Made by a program: the position numbers and the translations under genes. This document shows, piece after piece, positions 9,129 through 27,167 of a stretch of 64,000 nucleotides of DNA (position 1 is its first letter; every line of letters starts with the position of its first letter). Origin of the DNA: DATARH01 sp963773625 (GTDB lineage Bacteria; Pseudomonadota; Alphaproteobacteria; ATCC43930; CGMCC-115725); assembly GCA_963773625.1 (NCBI GenBank), contig CAVZCJ010000011.1, positions 310,001 through 374,000 of the forward strand, given 5' to 3'. The notes beneath the pieces were generated by a model. That model did no database searches. It was not told the DNA's origin and worked only from the letters and a program-made list of their open reading frames with translations.

Positions 9129-11205
9129 CTAGGCCATCTTGGCGCGAACTTCGTCCGAGATCGCCGGCGGTACCTGCTCGTAATGGTCGAAATGCATCGT
9201 GTACTGCGCCCGGCCCTGCGACATCGAGCGCAACTGGTTGACATAGCCGAACATGTTGGCGAGCGGGACCATCGCGTTGACGACCCGCGCGTTGCCGCGT
9301 GAATCCATGCCGGTGACCTGGCCACGACGGCTGTTGAGGTCGCCGATCACGTCGCCCATGTAGTCGTCAGGCGTCACCACCTCGACCCGCATGATCGGTT
9401 CCAGAAGCCGGGGCGATGCCTTCACGATGCCGTCCTTGAAGGCGGCCCGCGCGGCGATCTCGAATGCCAGCGCGCTTGAATCGACGTCGTGGTAATCGCC
9501 GTCGAACAATTCGGCCTTGAAGTCGATCATCGGGAAACCGGCGATGATGCCGTTCTCGGCCGCGCCCTTGAGCCCCTTCTCGACCCCCGGCACATATTCC
9601 TTGGGCACCGTGCCGCCGACCACCGAATTCTCGAAGACGAAGCCGGTGCCCGGGGGCTGCGGCTCGAAGCGGATCTTGACCTTGGCGTATTGCCCTGAAC
9701 CGCCGGTCTGCTTGCGATGGGTGTAGTCGATCTCGGCCGGCGCGAGTGATGGTCTCGCGATAGGCGACCTGCGGCGCGCCGACATTGGCCTCGACCTTGA
9801 ACTCGCGCTTCATGCGATCGACGATGATCTCGAGGTGAAGTTCGCCCATCCCCTTGATCACGGTCTGGCCGCTTTCATGGTCGACCGAGACGCGGAACGA
9901 CGGGTCCTCCGTGGCGAGACGCGCCAGAGCCTGCCCCATCTTCTCCTGGTCGCCCTTGGTCTTGGGCTCGACCGCGATCTCGATGACCGGCTCGGGGAAT
10001 TCCATCCGCTCGAGCACGACCGGGTGCTGCGGGTCGGACAGCGTGTCGCCCGTCGTCGCATTCTTCAAACCCGCGAGCGCGACGATGTCGCCGGCCCGGG
10101 CCTCCTTGACGTCCTCGCGATGGTTGGCGTGCATCAGCAGCATGCGGCCGACCCGTTCACGCGAGTCCTTCACCGTGTTCATCACCTGCGAGCCGGTCGC
10201 CAGCACGCCCGAATAGACGCGGATAAAGGTCAGCGAGCCGACAAACGGATCGGACATGATCTTGAAGGCGAGGCCGGCGAACGGCTCGTCATCCGAGCAT
10301 TTGCGCACGACGGGCTCGTCCGAGTTCATCTTGACGCCCTTGATCGCGGCGACGTCCATCGGCGACGGCAGATATTCAACCACTCCGTCAAGAAGCGGCT
10401 GCACGCCTTTGTTCTTAAAGGCCGAGCCGCAAAGAACCGGGATCAGCGTACCGGCGATCGTACCCTTGCGGATGCAGCGCTTCAGCGTTGCCTCGTCGGG
10501 TTCCTCGCCGCCCAGATAGGCTTCGAGCACATCGTCGTCCTGCTCGACGGCCTGCTCGACCAGCTTGGCGCGGTATTCTTGCGCCTCGGCGAGCATATCG
10601 GCCGGGATGTCGACAACATCGAATTCGGCGCCGAGGGTCTCGTCGCGCCATTTCAGCGCCTTCATCTTCACCAGGTCGACGAGGCCGATAAAATCGGCCT
10701 CGACCCCGATCGGCAGCTGCAGCACGGCCGGGTTGGCGCCGAGCCGGTCGATGATCATCTCGACGCAACGCTTAAAGTCCGCGCCGATGCGGTCCATCTT
10801 GTTGACGAAGCAAATGCGCGGCACGCCGTATTTATCGGCCTGGCGCCATACCGTCTCCGATTGCGGCTCGACGCCCGCGACCGAGTCGAACACCGCGACC
10901 GCGCCATCGAGCACTCGCAAGCTGCGCTCAACCTCGATGGTGAAATCGACATGGCCCGGCGTGTCGATGATGTTGATCCGGTGGTCGAGCCAAAAGCAGG
11001 TGGTCGCGGCCGATGTGATCGTGATGCCGCGTTCCTGCTCCTGCTCCATCCAATCCATCGTCGCGGTGCCTTCATGCACCTCGCCGATCTTGTAGGAGCG
11101 CCCGGTGTAGTAGAGAACGCGCTCAGTGGTCGTCGTTTTACCGGCATCGATGTGAGCCATGATGCCGATATTGCGATACCGCTCGAGAGGCGTCGTGCGT
11201 GCCAT
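9129..11205 (-). CDS. fusA: Elongation factor G (one +1 frame break)
   Basis: EF-G catalyses ribosomal translocation. The start is ATG 11205 (MARTTPLERYRNIGIMAHID); a GTG one codon upstream is less likely. GTPase motifs AHIDAGKTT, DTPGHVDF and NKMD are present. After AYRETITR at about 9750 the frame breaks by one extra base. The downstream frame resumes with PAEIDYTHRKQTGGSGQYAK and runs to the stop at 9129. With the extra base removed the product is 691 residues, the normal length. As fusA is essential, a sequencing or consensus error is the likely cause. Confidence 0.93.
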
Positions 11206-11294
11206 CACTCAATCACTCCGGCGGCTTCCAGCAGCCGCCTTTGAAAAAATGAGCCGACGCTGGTGCGCCGGCCCGCCAAAGCGAACCCCTCCCC

Positions 11295-11765
11295 TTACCA
11301 GCGGTAATGCGAAAACGCCTTGTTGGCGTCCGCCATCCGATGTGTGTCCTCGCGCCGCTTGACCGCGACGCCGCGATTGTTGGCGGCATCGAGCAATTCG
11401 CCCGACAGCCGCTCCTCCATTGTGTTCTCCGAGCGCGCCCGGGAACTTGAGATCAGCCAGCGGATTGCCAGCGCCTGACCGCGATCGGTCCGTACCTCGA
11501 CCGGCACCTGATAGGTTGCGCCGCCGACGCGGCGCGAGCGTACCTCCACCGCCGGGCGGACATTGCCAAGTGCGTCGTGAAAAACGCGGATCGGGTCCTG
11601 GCCGCTGCGCCGCTGGATGCGGTCGAAGGCGCCGTAGACGATGCGCTCCGCGGTCGATTTCTTGCCCTCGTACATCAGGCAGTTCATGAACTTCGACACG
11701 ACGACATCGCCGAATTTCGGGTCCGGCTGGACTTCGCGTTTGACCGCGGCACGACGGCGCGACAT
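11295..11765 (-). CDS. rpsG: 30S ribosomal protein S7
   Basis: Primary 16S rRNA-binder of the head and regulator of the str operon in E. coli. 156 residues, starting MSRRRAAVKREVQPDPKFGD. Conserved VSKFMNCLMYEGKKSTAERI and VGGATYQVPVEVRTDRGQAL are intact. It lies between rpsL and fusA in the standard order, with a gap of about 90 bases before fusA. Confidence 0.97.
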   Translation of the reverse strand: MSRRRAAVKREVQPDPKFGDVVVSKFMNCLMYEGKKSTAERIVYGAFDRIQRRSGQDPIRVFHDALGNVRPAVEVRSRRVGGATYQVPVEVRTDRGQALAIRWLISSSRARSENTMEERLSGELLDAANNRGVAVKRREDTHRMADANKAFSHYRW

Positions 11766-11779
11766 TGCTTCGCCTCCTT

Positions 11780-12151
11780 CTATCGCGGCCGCTTAGCGCC
11801 GTATTTCGACCGGCGCTGGCGGCGGTCCTTGACGCCCTGCGTGTCGTGCGTGCCGCGGATGATGTGATAGCGCACGCCCGGCAAGTCCTTGACGCGGCCG
11901 CCGCGGATCAACACGACCGAATGCTCCTGCAGATTGTGGCCCTCGCCGGGAATATAGCTGGTGACCTCGAACCCGTTGGTGAGGCGAACGCGAGCGACCT
12001 TGCGCAAGGCCGAGTTCGGCTTTTTCGGCGTGATCGTATAGACGCGCGTGCAGACGCCGCGCTTTTGCGGGCACTGCTCCATCGCCGGAACCTTGTTCCG
12101 CATCGCCACCGGCTTGCGCGGACTGCGGATCAGCTGGTTGATCGTCGGCAT
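11780..12151 (-). CDS. rpsL: 30S ribosomal protein S12
   Basis: Decoding-centre protein S12. 123 residues starting MPTINQLIRSPRKP. The loops that carry streptomycin-resistance changes read TPKKPNSALRKVARV and RGGRVKDLPGVRYH, with lysines at both classic positions, so they look wild type. It is the first gene of the str-S10-spc run and follows a strong promoter at about 12334-12362. Confidence 0.97.
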   Translation of the reverse strand: MPTINQLIRSPRKPVAMRNKVPAMEQCPQKRGVCTRVYTITPKKPNSALRKVARVRLTNGFEVTSYIPGEGHNLQEHSVVLIRGGRVKDLPGVRYHIIRGTHDTQGVKDRRQRRSKYGAKRPR

Positions 12152-12333
12152 CCTTTAGCCTCGTCCCTCTGGCCTCGCAAACGCCAACACCGCCCGACGC
12201 AAAAACCCGCGCGGGGGCGGCGGCGCACCTTGCCCAATCATGTCACGCGCGCTCCTCTCAGAGCGCAGAGCCACAGCCATAAAAAGAGGGCCGCGTTTGG
12301 GTGGCTTCCCACCGCCAGCCCCGTGAGGCGCGG

Positions 12334-12362
12334 AATATATGGGCGTGACCCCGTAGGGTCAA
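12334..12362 (-). promoter_or_regulatory. Sigma-70-type promoter for the str/S10/spc operon
   Basis: On the minus strand, TTGACC (12362-12357) and TATATT (12339-12334) are separated by exactly 17 bases. That is a near-consensus housekeeping promoter, about 180 bases upstream of the rpsL start. It is the best promoter match in the 288-base gap between rpoC and rpsL, and it is correctly oriented to drive the ribosomal operon. Confidence 0.7.
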
Positions 12363-12385
12363 GCCGAAGCCCACAGATTTCCGCC

Positions 12386-12430
12386 AAAAATCCGCAGCGC
12401 CGAACCGGAGGTGGCCGCCCCCGGTTCGGC
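12386..12430 (-). terminator. Possible terminator after rpoC
   Basis: A perfect 10-bp inverted repeat (GCCGAACCGG at 12399-12408, CCGGTTCGGC at 12421-12430) with a 12-base loop starts ten bases after the rpoC stop on the transcribed strand. A run of five T follows, but only after eight intervening bases, so it is an imperfect intrinsic terminator. Read-through into rpsL cannot be excluded. Confidence 0.5.
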
Positions 12431-12439
12431 GGCAGGCGG

Positions 12440-16625
<4,186 letters not shown>

Positions 16626-16646
16626 GCACGACCCCTCTGGTGGTCT

Positions 16647-16676
16647 GCCGCCCTCGCCCGTTGTGGCGGGGGCGGC
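16647..16676 (-). other. Intercistronic hairpin between rpoB and rpoC
   Basis: A 12-bp inverted repeat (16647-16658 with 16665-16676, one G-T wobble) encloses a 6-base loop in the 95-base gap between rpoB and rpoC. No T run follows, so it is not an obvious terminator. It could act as an mRNA processing or stability element. Confidence 0.55.
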
Positions 16677-16720
16677 GGCATTAATCGTTTGGCCGATCTC
16701 GCTGTTTTATCAGGGCGAGA

Positions 16721-20908
<4,188 letters not shown>

Positions 20909-20993
20909 GCAGGTCCCTCGCTATGGGCTCACGCGGAGCCCGTCACCCTCGTTGCCGCCACGCCGCCCGCCGACGGCTCCGTGCAATACAGAC

Positions 20994-21035
20994 GCCGAGC
21001 CCGGGCGTGCGCTATGGTTCGCACCCCGGCTCGGC
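20994..21035 (-). other. Long hairpin in the rplL-rpoB intercistronic region
   Basis: GCCGAGCC (20994-21001) pairs with GGCTCGGC (21028-21035), and inside it GTGCG (21007-21011) pairs with CGCAC (21020-21024). The whole forms one extended stem in the 191-base gap. In E. coli the same interval holds an attenuator and an RNase III site. The position is analogous here, but the function is inferred only. Confidence 0.55.
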
Positions 21036-21099
21036 ACTCTCAGTCTTAGTTGCGGCGCCAGGCGGGCGCCGCGACGCGCTGCTATAGGTCGTGGCTGAC

Positions 21100-21480
21100 C
21101 TACCTTATTTCGACAGTCGCGCCTGCTTCTTCAAGCTGCTTTTTGATTTTATCCGCCTCTTCCTTATTAACCCCCTCCTTGACCGGCTTTGGCGCGGCCT
21201 CGACAAGGTCCTTCGCCTCCTTGAGGCCGAGGCTGGTGATCGCCCGTACCTCTTTGATCACGTTGACCTTTTTCTCGCCAAACCCGGTCAGGATCACATC
21301 GAATTCGGTCTTTACTTCCGCCACCTCGGCGGCCGGCGCCCCGCCGCCACCGGCAGCAGCCACCGCGACCGGCGCGGCGGCGGAGACACCCCATTTCTCT
21401 TCCAACATCTTCGCTAGCTCGGCGGCCTCGAGCACCGTCAGTGCCGAGAGATCGTCGACCAGCTTCGCCAATGCAGCCAT
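21100..21480 (-). CDS. rplL: 50S ribosomal protein L7/L12
   Basis: Stalk protein that recruits translational GTPases. 126 residues: an N-terminal dimerisation helix (LAKLVDDLSALTVLEAAELA), an Ala/Gly-rich hinge, and a C-terminal domain with EKKVNVIKEVRAITSLGLKE and AKDLVEAAPKPVKEGV. It follows rplJ by about 57 bases. Confidence 0.97.
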   Translation of the reverse strand: MAALAKLVDDLSALTVLEAAELAKMLEEKWGVSAAAPVAVAAAGGGGAPAAEVAEVKTEFDVILTGFGEKKVNVIKEVRAITSLGLKEAKDLVEAAPKPVKEGVNKEEADKIKKQLEEAGATVEIR

Positions 21481-21537
21481 TTCTTCCTACTCCCGTTTAC
21501 GCCTTTGGGGGTTGTACCGTCCTAATCTCTGTCCGCC

Positions 21538-22047
21538 CTAACCTTGGTCGGCATGGGCCGACACGACACGCGCCAACTGCCCGGCCGGAGCCTGCAGGAG
21601 ACCGGCAAGCTTGGTCGCCGGCGCCTGGATGAGGCCAATGATCTTGCCGCGCAACTCGTCGAGCGAGGGCAGGGTCGCCAGCGCCCGCACCGCCGCCGCG
21701 TCGAGCGGCTGACCGTTGAGCCCGCCGCCGACGATCGTCAGCTTGTCGTTGCGGTTTGCGTAGGCCACCGCCGCCTTTGCCGCCGCCACCGGGTCGTGCG
21801 AGAAGGCAACCGCTGTCGGGCCGGTAAAGAGCGGGGCCAGCGAGGCGAACGGGGTACCTTCCAGCGCGCGCTTTGCCAGCCGGTTCTTGGTGACCCGGTA
21901 GCCGGCCCCGGCGCCGCGCATCTGCCGGCGCAACTCGGTCGCCTCAGCAACCGAGAGCCCGGTCTGATGCGTGACCACGATGCAGGAGCAGCCGGCAAGA
22001 TCCTGCTGCAGCGTCGTCACCAACTGCTGCTTTTGCGTACGGTCCAC
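21538..22047 (-). CDS. rplJ: 50S ribosomal protein L10 (GTG start)
   Basis: Stalk base protein L10. The open frame reaches 22161, but the conserved N-terminus begins at GTG 22047 (VDRTQKQQLVTTLQQDLAGC). A GGGAG ribosome-binding site lies about seven bases upstream. That gives 169 residues, the family norm. Conserved YRVTKNRLAKRALEG is present, and the C-terminus anchors L7/L12. The 91-base rplA-rplJ gap is the likely leader for L10 autoregulation. Confidence 0.94.
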   Translation of the reverse strand: MDRTQKQQLVTTLQQDLAGCSCIVVTHQTGLSVAEATELRRQMRGAGAGYRVTKNRLAKRALEGTPFASLAPLFTGPTAVAFSHDPVAAAKAAVAYANRNDKLTIVGGGLNGQPLDAAAVRALATLPSLDELRGKIIGLIQAPATKLAGLLQAPAGQLARVVSAHADQG

Positions 22048-22138
22048 CGCGAAACTCCCAACTCCCGCGCCACTATCATACAAGATGCTTACGCCGCCGC
22101 CCACAACCGCGCGGGCAGCGCCGCATGCAACCCTCGAC

Positions 22139-22849
22139 CTACGCCCTCGCCTCGTCGGCAAGGCCGGTGAGATCGACCTTCACCCCGGGGCCCATGGTCG
22201 AGCTCACGCTCACCCGTGAAATATAGGTGCCCTTGACCCCGGATGGCTTTGCCCGCGTGATGGCGGTGACAAAGGCGCGCACATTATCGACGAGCGCGTC
22301 TTCGGTAAAGCTCGCTTTGCCGACCCCGGCGTGAACGATGCCGGCCTTGTCCGCGCGGTACTCGACCTGACCGCCCTTGGCCGCCTGCACCGCCTCGGCG
22401 ACATTCTGCGTCACCGTGCCGAGCCGCGGGTTCGGCATCAGCCCGCGAGGGCCGAGCACCTTACCCAAGCGGCCCACTACTGCCATCATGTCGGGCGTTG
22501 CGATGGCACGGTCGAAATCGATCTGCCCGGCCTGAACCTTCTCGGCAAGATCCTCGGCGCCAACGACATCGGCGCCGGCGGCCTCGGCTTCTTTGGCCTT
22601 GTCGCCGCGCGCGAAGACCCCGACCCGCACCGACTTGCCGGTGCCGTGCGGCAGCATCACCGTTCCGCGCACATTCTGGTCCTGTTTGCGCGGATCGATG
22701 TTGAGGTTCATCGCGACCTCGACGGTCTCGTCGAACTTGGCCGTCGCGCGCGACTTCACCATCTTCACCGCCTCGTCAACCTTGAGCGGCGCCGCGTTGG
22801 GATCGATGCCCTCATAGGCCTTGGCTATCCGCTTGCCCGGTTTCGCCAT
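22139..22849 (-). CDS. rplA: 50S ribosomal protein L1
   Basis: L1 of the mobile stalk, also the L11-operon repressor in E. coli. The open frame extends further upstream, but the family start MAKPGKRIAKAYEGIDPNA is at 22849, just after rplK. 236 residues. Conserved RNA-binding GTGKSVRVGVFARGDKA and LGPRGLMPNPRLGTVT are intact. Confidence 0.95.
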   Translation of the reverse strand: MAKPGKRIAKAYEGIDPNAAPLKVDEAVKMVKSRATAKFDETVEVAMNLNIDPRKQDQNVRGTVMLPHGTGKSVRVGVFARGDKAKEAEAAGADVVGAEDLAEKVQAGQIDFDRAIATPDMMAVVGRLGKVLGPRGLMPNPRLGTVTQNVAEAVQAAKGGQVEYRADKAGIVHAGVGKASFTEDALVDNVRAFVTAITRAKPSGVKGTYISRVSVSSTMGPGVKVDLTGLADEARA

Positions 22850-22863
22850 CGCTGTTTCTCCGC

Positions 22864-23298
22864 TTACGAGCCGACGACTTCGATGCCCATCGAGCGGGCC
22901 GAGCCGATCACCATCTTGCACGCCGCCTCGATATCGTTGGCGTTCAAATCTTCCATCTTTTTCTCGGCGATCTCGCGCACCTGCGCCATCGTCACCCGGC
23001 CGACGATAACGCCGGTGCCCGCCGCCTGCGCGCCTTTTTCGATCCGCGCCGCGCGCTTCAAGAAATAGCTGGCCGGCGGCGTCTTGGTGACGAAACTGAA
23101 CGAACGATCCCCGTAGGCGGTGATCACCACCGGGATCGGGATCCCCGGTTCGATGCTCTGGGTCGCGGCGTTGAACGCCTTGCAGAACTCCATGATGTTG
23201 AGACCGCGCTGACCCAAGGCCGGCCCAATCGGCGGCGACGGGTTCGCCTTGCCGGCGGGCACTTGCAGCTTGATCAATCCGACGACTTTTTTGGCCAT
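22864..23298 (-). CDS. rplK: 50S ribosomal protein L11
   Basis: L11 of the GTPase-associated centre. 144 residues. Starts MAKKVVGLIKLQVPAGKANP and carries PPIGPALGQRGLNIMEFCKA, the family signature. It lies eight bases after nusG and fourteen before rplA. Confidence 0.97.
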   Translation of the reverse strand: MAKKVVGLIKLQVPAGKANPSPPIGPALGQRGLNIMEFCKAFNAATQSIEPGIPIPVVITAYGDRSFSFVTKTPPASYFLKRAARIEKGAQAAGTGVIVGRVTMAQVREIAEKKMEDLNANDIEAACKMVIGSARSMGIEVVGS

Positions 23299-23306
23299 GA
23301 CTTATC

Positions 23307-23837
23307 CTAAACCTTCTCGACTTGCGCGTATTCGAGCTCGACCGGTGTCGCACGCCCGAAGATCGACACCGCGACCTTGACCCGCGCCTTCTCCTCGTCG
23401 ACATCCTCGACCGTGCCGTTGAACGAGGTAAACGGCCCGTCGCAAACTCGCACCTGCTCGCCGATCTCGAAGGTGATGGACGGCTTCGGCCGCTCGATGC
23501 CCTCCTGGACCTGGTGCATGATGCGCGCGGCCTCGGCCTCGGTGATCGGCGAGGGCCGGCCGCGGCCGCCGAGAAAGCCGGTCACCTTGGCGGTGTTGCG
23601 CACGAGGTGCCAAGTCTCGTCGTCCATATCCATCTTGACGAGGACATAGCCGGGAAAGAACTTGCGCTCCGAGGCAACCTTGGCGCCGCGGCGCACCTCG
23701 ACCACCTCCTCGGTGGGCACGAGGATCTCCTCGAAGCGCTCACCCAGCCCCTTCTGCTCGGCCTGCTCGCGGATCGCGGTCGCGACCTTCTTCTCGAAGC
23801 CCGAGTAGACGTGAATCACGTACCAGCGCGCCGCCAT
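23307..23837 (-). CDS. nusG: Transcription termination/antitermination protein NusG
   Basis: NusG couples RNA polymerase to the ribosome or to Rho. The start chosen is ATG 23837 (MAARWYVIHVYSGFEKKVAT), the conserved N-terminus, although the open frame extends 30 codons upstream into secE. 176 residues. It has the NGN domain with FFPGYVLVKMDMDDETWHLV and the KOW domain with EIGEQVRVCDGPFTSFNG. Confidence 0.96.
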   Translation of the reverse strand: MAARWYVIHVYSGFEKKVATAIREQAEQKGLGERFEEILVPTEEVVEVRRGAKVASERKFFPGYVLVKMDMDDETWHLVRNTAKVTGFLGGRGRPSPITEAEAARIMHQVQEGIERPKPSITFEIGEQVRVCDGPFTSFNGTVEDVDEEKARVKVAVSIFGRATPVELEYAQVEKV

Positions 23838-23844
23838 GACCGCC

Positions 23845-24045
23845 TCACGCGTGCCCGAAGCCGAATACCAGGCGCACGCCATAAGACATGACCTGATCGA
23901 CCACGAAGAAAAAACCGGCGGCTGCAAACACCATCAAAAACACCATCAGTGTCGTGTACATGGTCTCTTTGCGGCTCGGCCAGGTGACGCGCGATGTCTC
24001 CTGACGAACCTGTTGAGCAAACTCTCCAATACTCAATTTGGCCAT
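23845..24045 (-). CDS. secE: Preprotein translocase subunit SecE
   Basis: Small essential subunit of the SecYEG channel. 66 residues: a short amphipathic N-terminus (IGEFAQQVRQETSRVTWPSR) followed by one membrane helix (TTLMVFLMVFAAAGFFFVVD). The VTWPSRKE motif is the SecE signature. It lies between tRNA-Trp and nusG. Confidence 0.96.
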   Translation of the reverse strand: MAKLSIGEFAQQVRQETSRVTWPSRKETMYTTLMVFLMVFAAAGFFFVVDQVMSYGVRLVFGFGHA

Positions 24046-24067
24046 TCGCGCGCGCCTTCCCGGAGCT

Positions 24068-24143
24068 TGGCAGGAGTGGAGGGGCTCGAACCCCCAACCC
24101 CCGGTTTTGGAGACCGGTGCTCTACCAGTTGAGCTACACTCCT
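24068..24143 (-). tRNA. trnW: tRNA-Trp (CCA anticodon), CCA end encoded
   Basis: The minus strand folds into a normal cloverleaf. The acceptor stem AGGAGTG pairs with CACTCCT, a D arm follows, the anticodon loop CTCCAAA carries CCA, and the T loop is TTCGAGC. The 3' CCA is encoded at 24070-24068. Its place between tuf and secE is typical for this cluster. Confidence 0.96.
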
Positions 24144-24159
24144 ATACACCGACTCAGCG

Positions 24160-24177
24160 ATCCCGGCTCGCCGGGAT
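24160..24177 (-). other. Hairpin between tuf copy 2 and tRNA-Trp
   Basis: ATCCCGGC and GCCGGGAT form a perfect 8-bp inverted repeat with a two-base centre in the 63-base gap. There is no T run, so processing or partial termination is possible. Confidence 0.45.
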
Positions 24178-24206
24178 GAGGTTTGCGCTGCGATGCCGCG
24201 CAAGCA

Positions 24207-25397
<1,191 letters not shown>

Positions 25398-25457
25398 TGC
25401 TGCGGCTTCCTATGAAAAGAGGAACGTGTCTCTCGCCTAAGTCCCCGGGGCGAACCC

Positions 25458-25531
<74 letters not shown>

Positions 25532-25646
25532 CAATCAATCATTGTACCGTCAATCCGTTGGGCGCGTCCCGCCGGTTCGCGACCCCCATATCGGAGCCGC
25601 CGGATCCAGCGGCAATCCCCTGGCTCCGGTCCGCAACCAAAAGCGG

Positions 25647-25732
25647 TGGTGGAGGGGGTAGGATTCGAACCTACGTAGACGTACGTCAACAGATTTACAG
25701 TCTGCCGCCTTTAACCACTCGGCCACCCCTCC
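25647..25732 (-). tRNA. trnY: tRNA-Tyr (GTA anticodon)
   Basis: Class II tRNA of 86 bases with an encoded CCA. The acceptor GGAGGGG pairs with CCCCTCC, the anticodon stem GCAGA/TCTGT closes loop CTGTAAA (anticodon GTA), a long variable arm follows, and the T loop is TTCGAAT. It is the first RNA gene of the tRNA-tuf-secE transcription unit. Confidence 0.96.
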
Positions 25733-25886
25733 GCGATCGCCAACCCGCCAACGGTTTGCCGCCACCGCGAGATCACGGCTGCGACTTCCGGGAAGCCGAC
25801 GTTCGACCATAGCAGCATCGCCTTGGCCGGGCCACCCAAGACCCGATCAAGGCGATCATGCTCGGCCGCTCACGGCAGAGGAGCGG

Positions 25887-25915
25887 CATGTACGGTTTCC
25901 GCCCCGCCTTGTCAA
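25887..25915 (-). promoter_or_regulatory. Candidate promoter for the tRNA-tuf-secE unit
   Basis: On the minus strand a perfect -35 TTGACA (25915-25910) is followed after 17 bases by TACATG (25892-25887), a weak -10. It lies about 155 bases upstream of tRNA-Tyr. The gap 25733-26056 (324 bases) separates this unit from the divergent catabolic operon; apart from this site I see no gene in it. Confidence 0.45.
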
Positions 25916-26056
25916 TACGTTCAGCCCTAAAAGCGGGACTTCTCGCATCGCAGTCATGCGCGCGGTCACCCGGCCCCGGCACCCTTTGACAGAATAGGCT
26001 TGTGACGCCGGTCGCGAACGCGATTTGATGCGACGGCAGTTGGGGAGGAGACCGCG

Positions 26057-27167
26057 ATGAAAATCACCGACGTCACCCTGACCCTGTTCGCCTGGGAAAG
26101 CATCCCGGCGACGACCTATGGGCATCATTCGGCGCGCCCCACGGGGAAAAGCGATCTCGGGCTTTTGCGCCTCGTCACCGACGAAGGCATCGAGGGACAC
26201 GCCTTTCTTGGCACCTCGTCAAACCCGGCGAGCCTCGACGGACCGGGGCTGATCCATTTCTTGAAGCCGATCGTCATGGGACAGAACCCGCTCGACCGCG
26301 AGCGGCTGAACCGGCTCCTCTGGGCGCGGGCCCGAGTGGCGAGCATCCGGTCTATCGGCGCGGTCGACATCGCGCTTTGGGACATCGCGGGCAAGGCCGC
26401 GAACCTGCCGATCCATCGGCTAATCGGCACCTGCCGCGACAGCATCGGCGCCTACGCCAGCTCGGAAATCCACACCTCGGTGGAAGCCTACGCCGAGCAG
26501 GCGAAGCATTATCAAGCGACCGGCTGGAAGGCGTACAAGATCCATCCGCCGCAGCGCTGGCGGGAAGACATCAAGGTGTGCGAGGCGGTGCGCAAGGCGG
26601 TCGGCGACGACTACACGGTGATGCTCGACTTCGACCTGGAGCTACCGCTACGAGGAGGCGCTCAGGGTCGGCAAGGTAGCGGAGGCGCTCGATTTCTACT
26701 GGTACGAGGACCCGCTCGCCGAACAGGACCTCTACAACTACGTCAAGCTGAAGCAGCAGCTGTCGATCCCGATCCTCGCCACCGAATATCCGATCGGCGG
26801 GCTCGACCAATACGCGCCCTGGATCATCAACCAGGCGACCGACATCCTGCGCGGCGACGTCGCGGTCAAAGGCGGGATCACGACTTTGATCAAGACCGCG
26901 CATCTCGCAGAAGCCTTCCGGATGAATTTCGAGGTCCACCACGGCGGCAACTCGCTCAACAATTTCGCCAACCTTCACGTGATCATGGCGATCCGCAACA
27001 CCGAATTCTTCGAGGTGCTGCTGCCCGACGCGATGCAGAAATACGGCATCGCGGAGGACATCGCCCCGGACAAGGACGGCATGGTGCACGCGCCGACCGA
27101 ACCGGGGCTCGGCGCCAACATCGATTTCGACCTGATCGAGAAGAAGAAGGTCGGAGTGCTGAGCTGA
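26057..27167 (+). CDS. Enolase-superfamily (mandelate racemase type) enzyme, one +1 frame break
   Basis: Probable dehydratase or epimerase of a sugar acid or similar carboxylate. The start is ATG 26057 (MKITDVTLTLFAWESIPATT) behind GGGGAGGAG. The N-terminal capping domain runs to about residue 125. The barrel contains WKAYKIHPP (the Lys-x-His pair of the mandelate racemase subgroup), a metal-binding Asp in MLDS, FYWYEDPL, ATEYPIGG and the late HHGGNSLNNF. The frame breaks at about 26633 by one doubled T; the next frame resumes TWSYRYEEALRVGKVAEALD. Without it the product is 369 residues, a normal size. Its stop overlaps the next ATG, so the genes are coupled. The substrate cannot be read from sequence. 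Confidence 0.85.

Noticed and set aside
9740..9760. Programmed frameshifting as explanation for the fusA, tuf and rpoC breaks
   Set aside because: No slippery heptamer or stimulatory structure is visible, none of these families uses recoding, and the breaks look like random base doublings.
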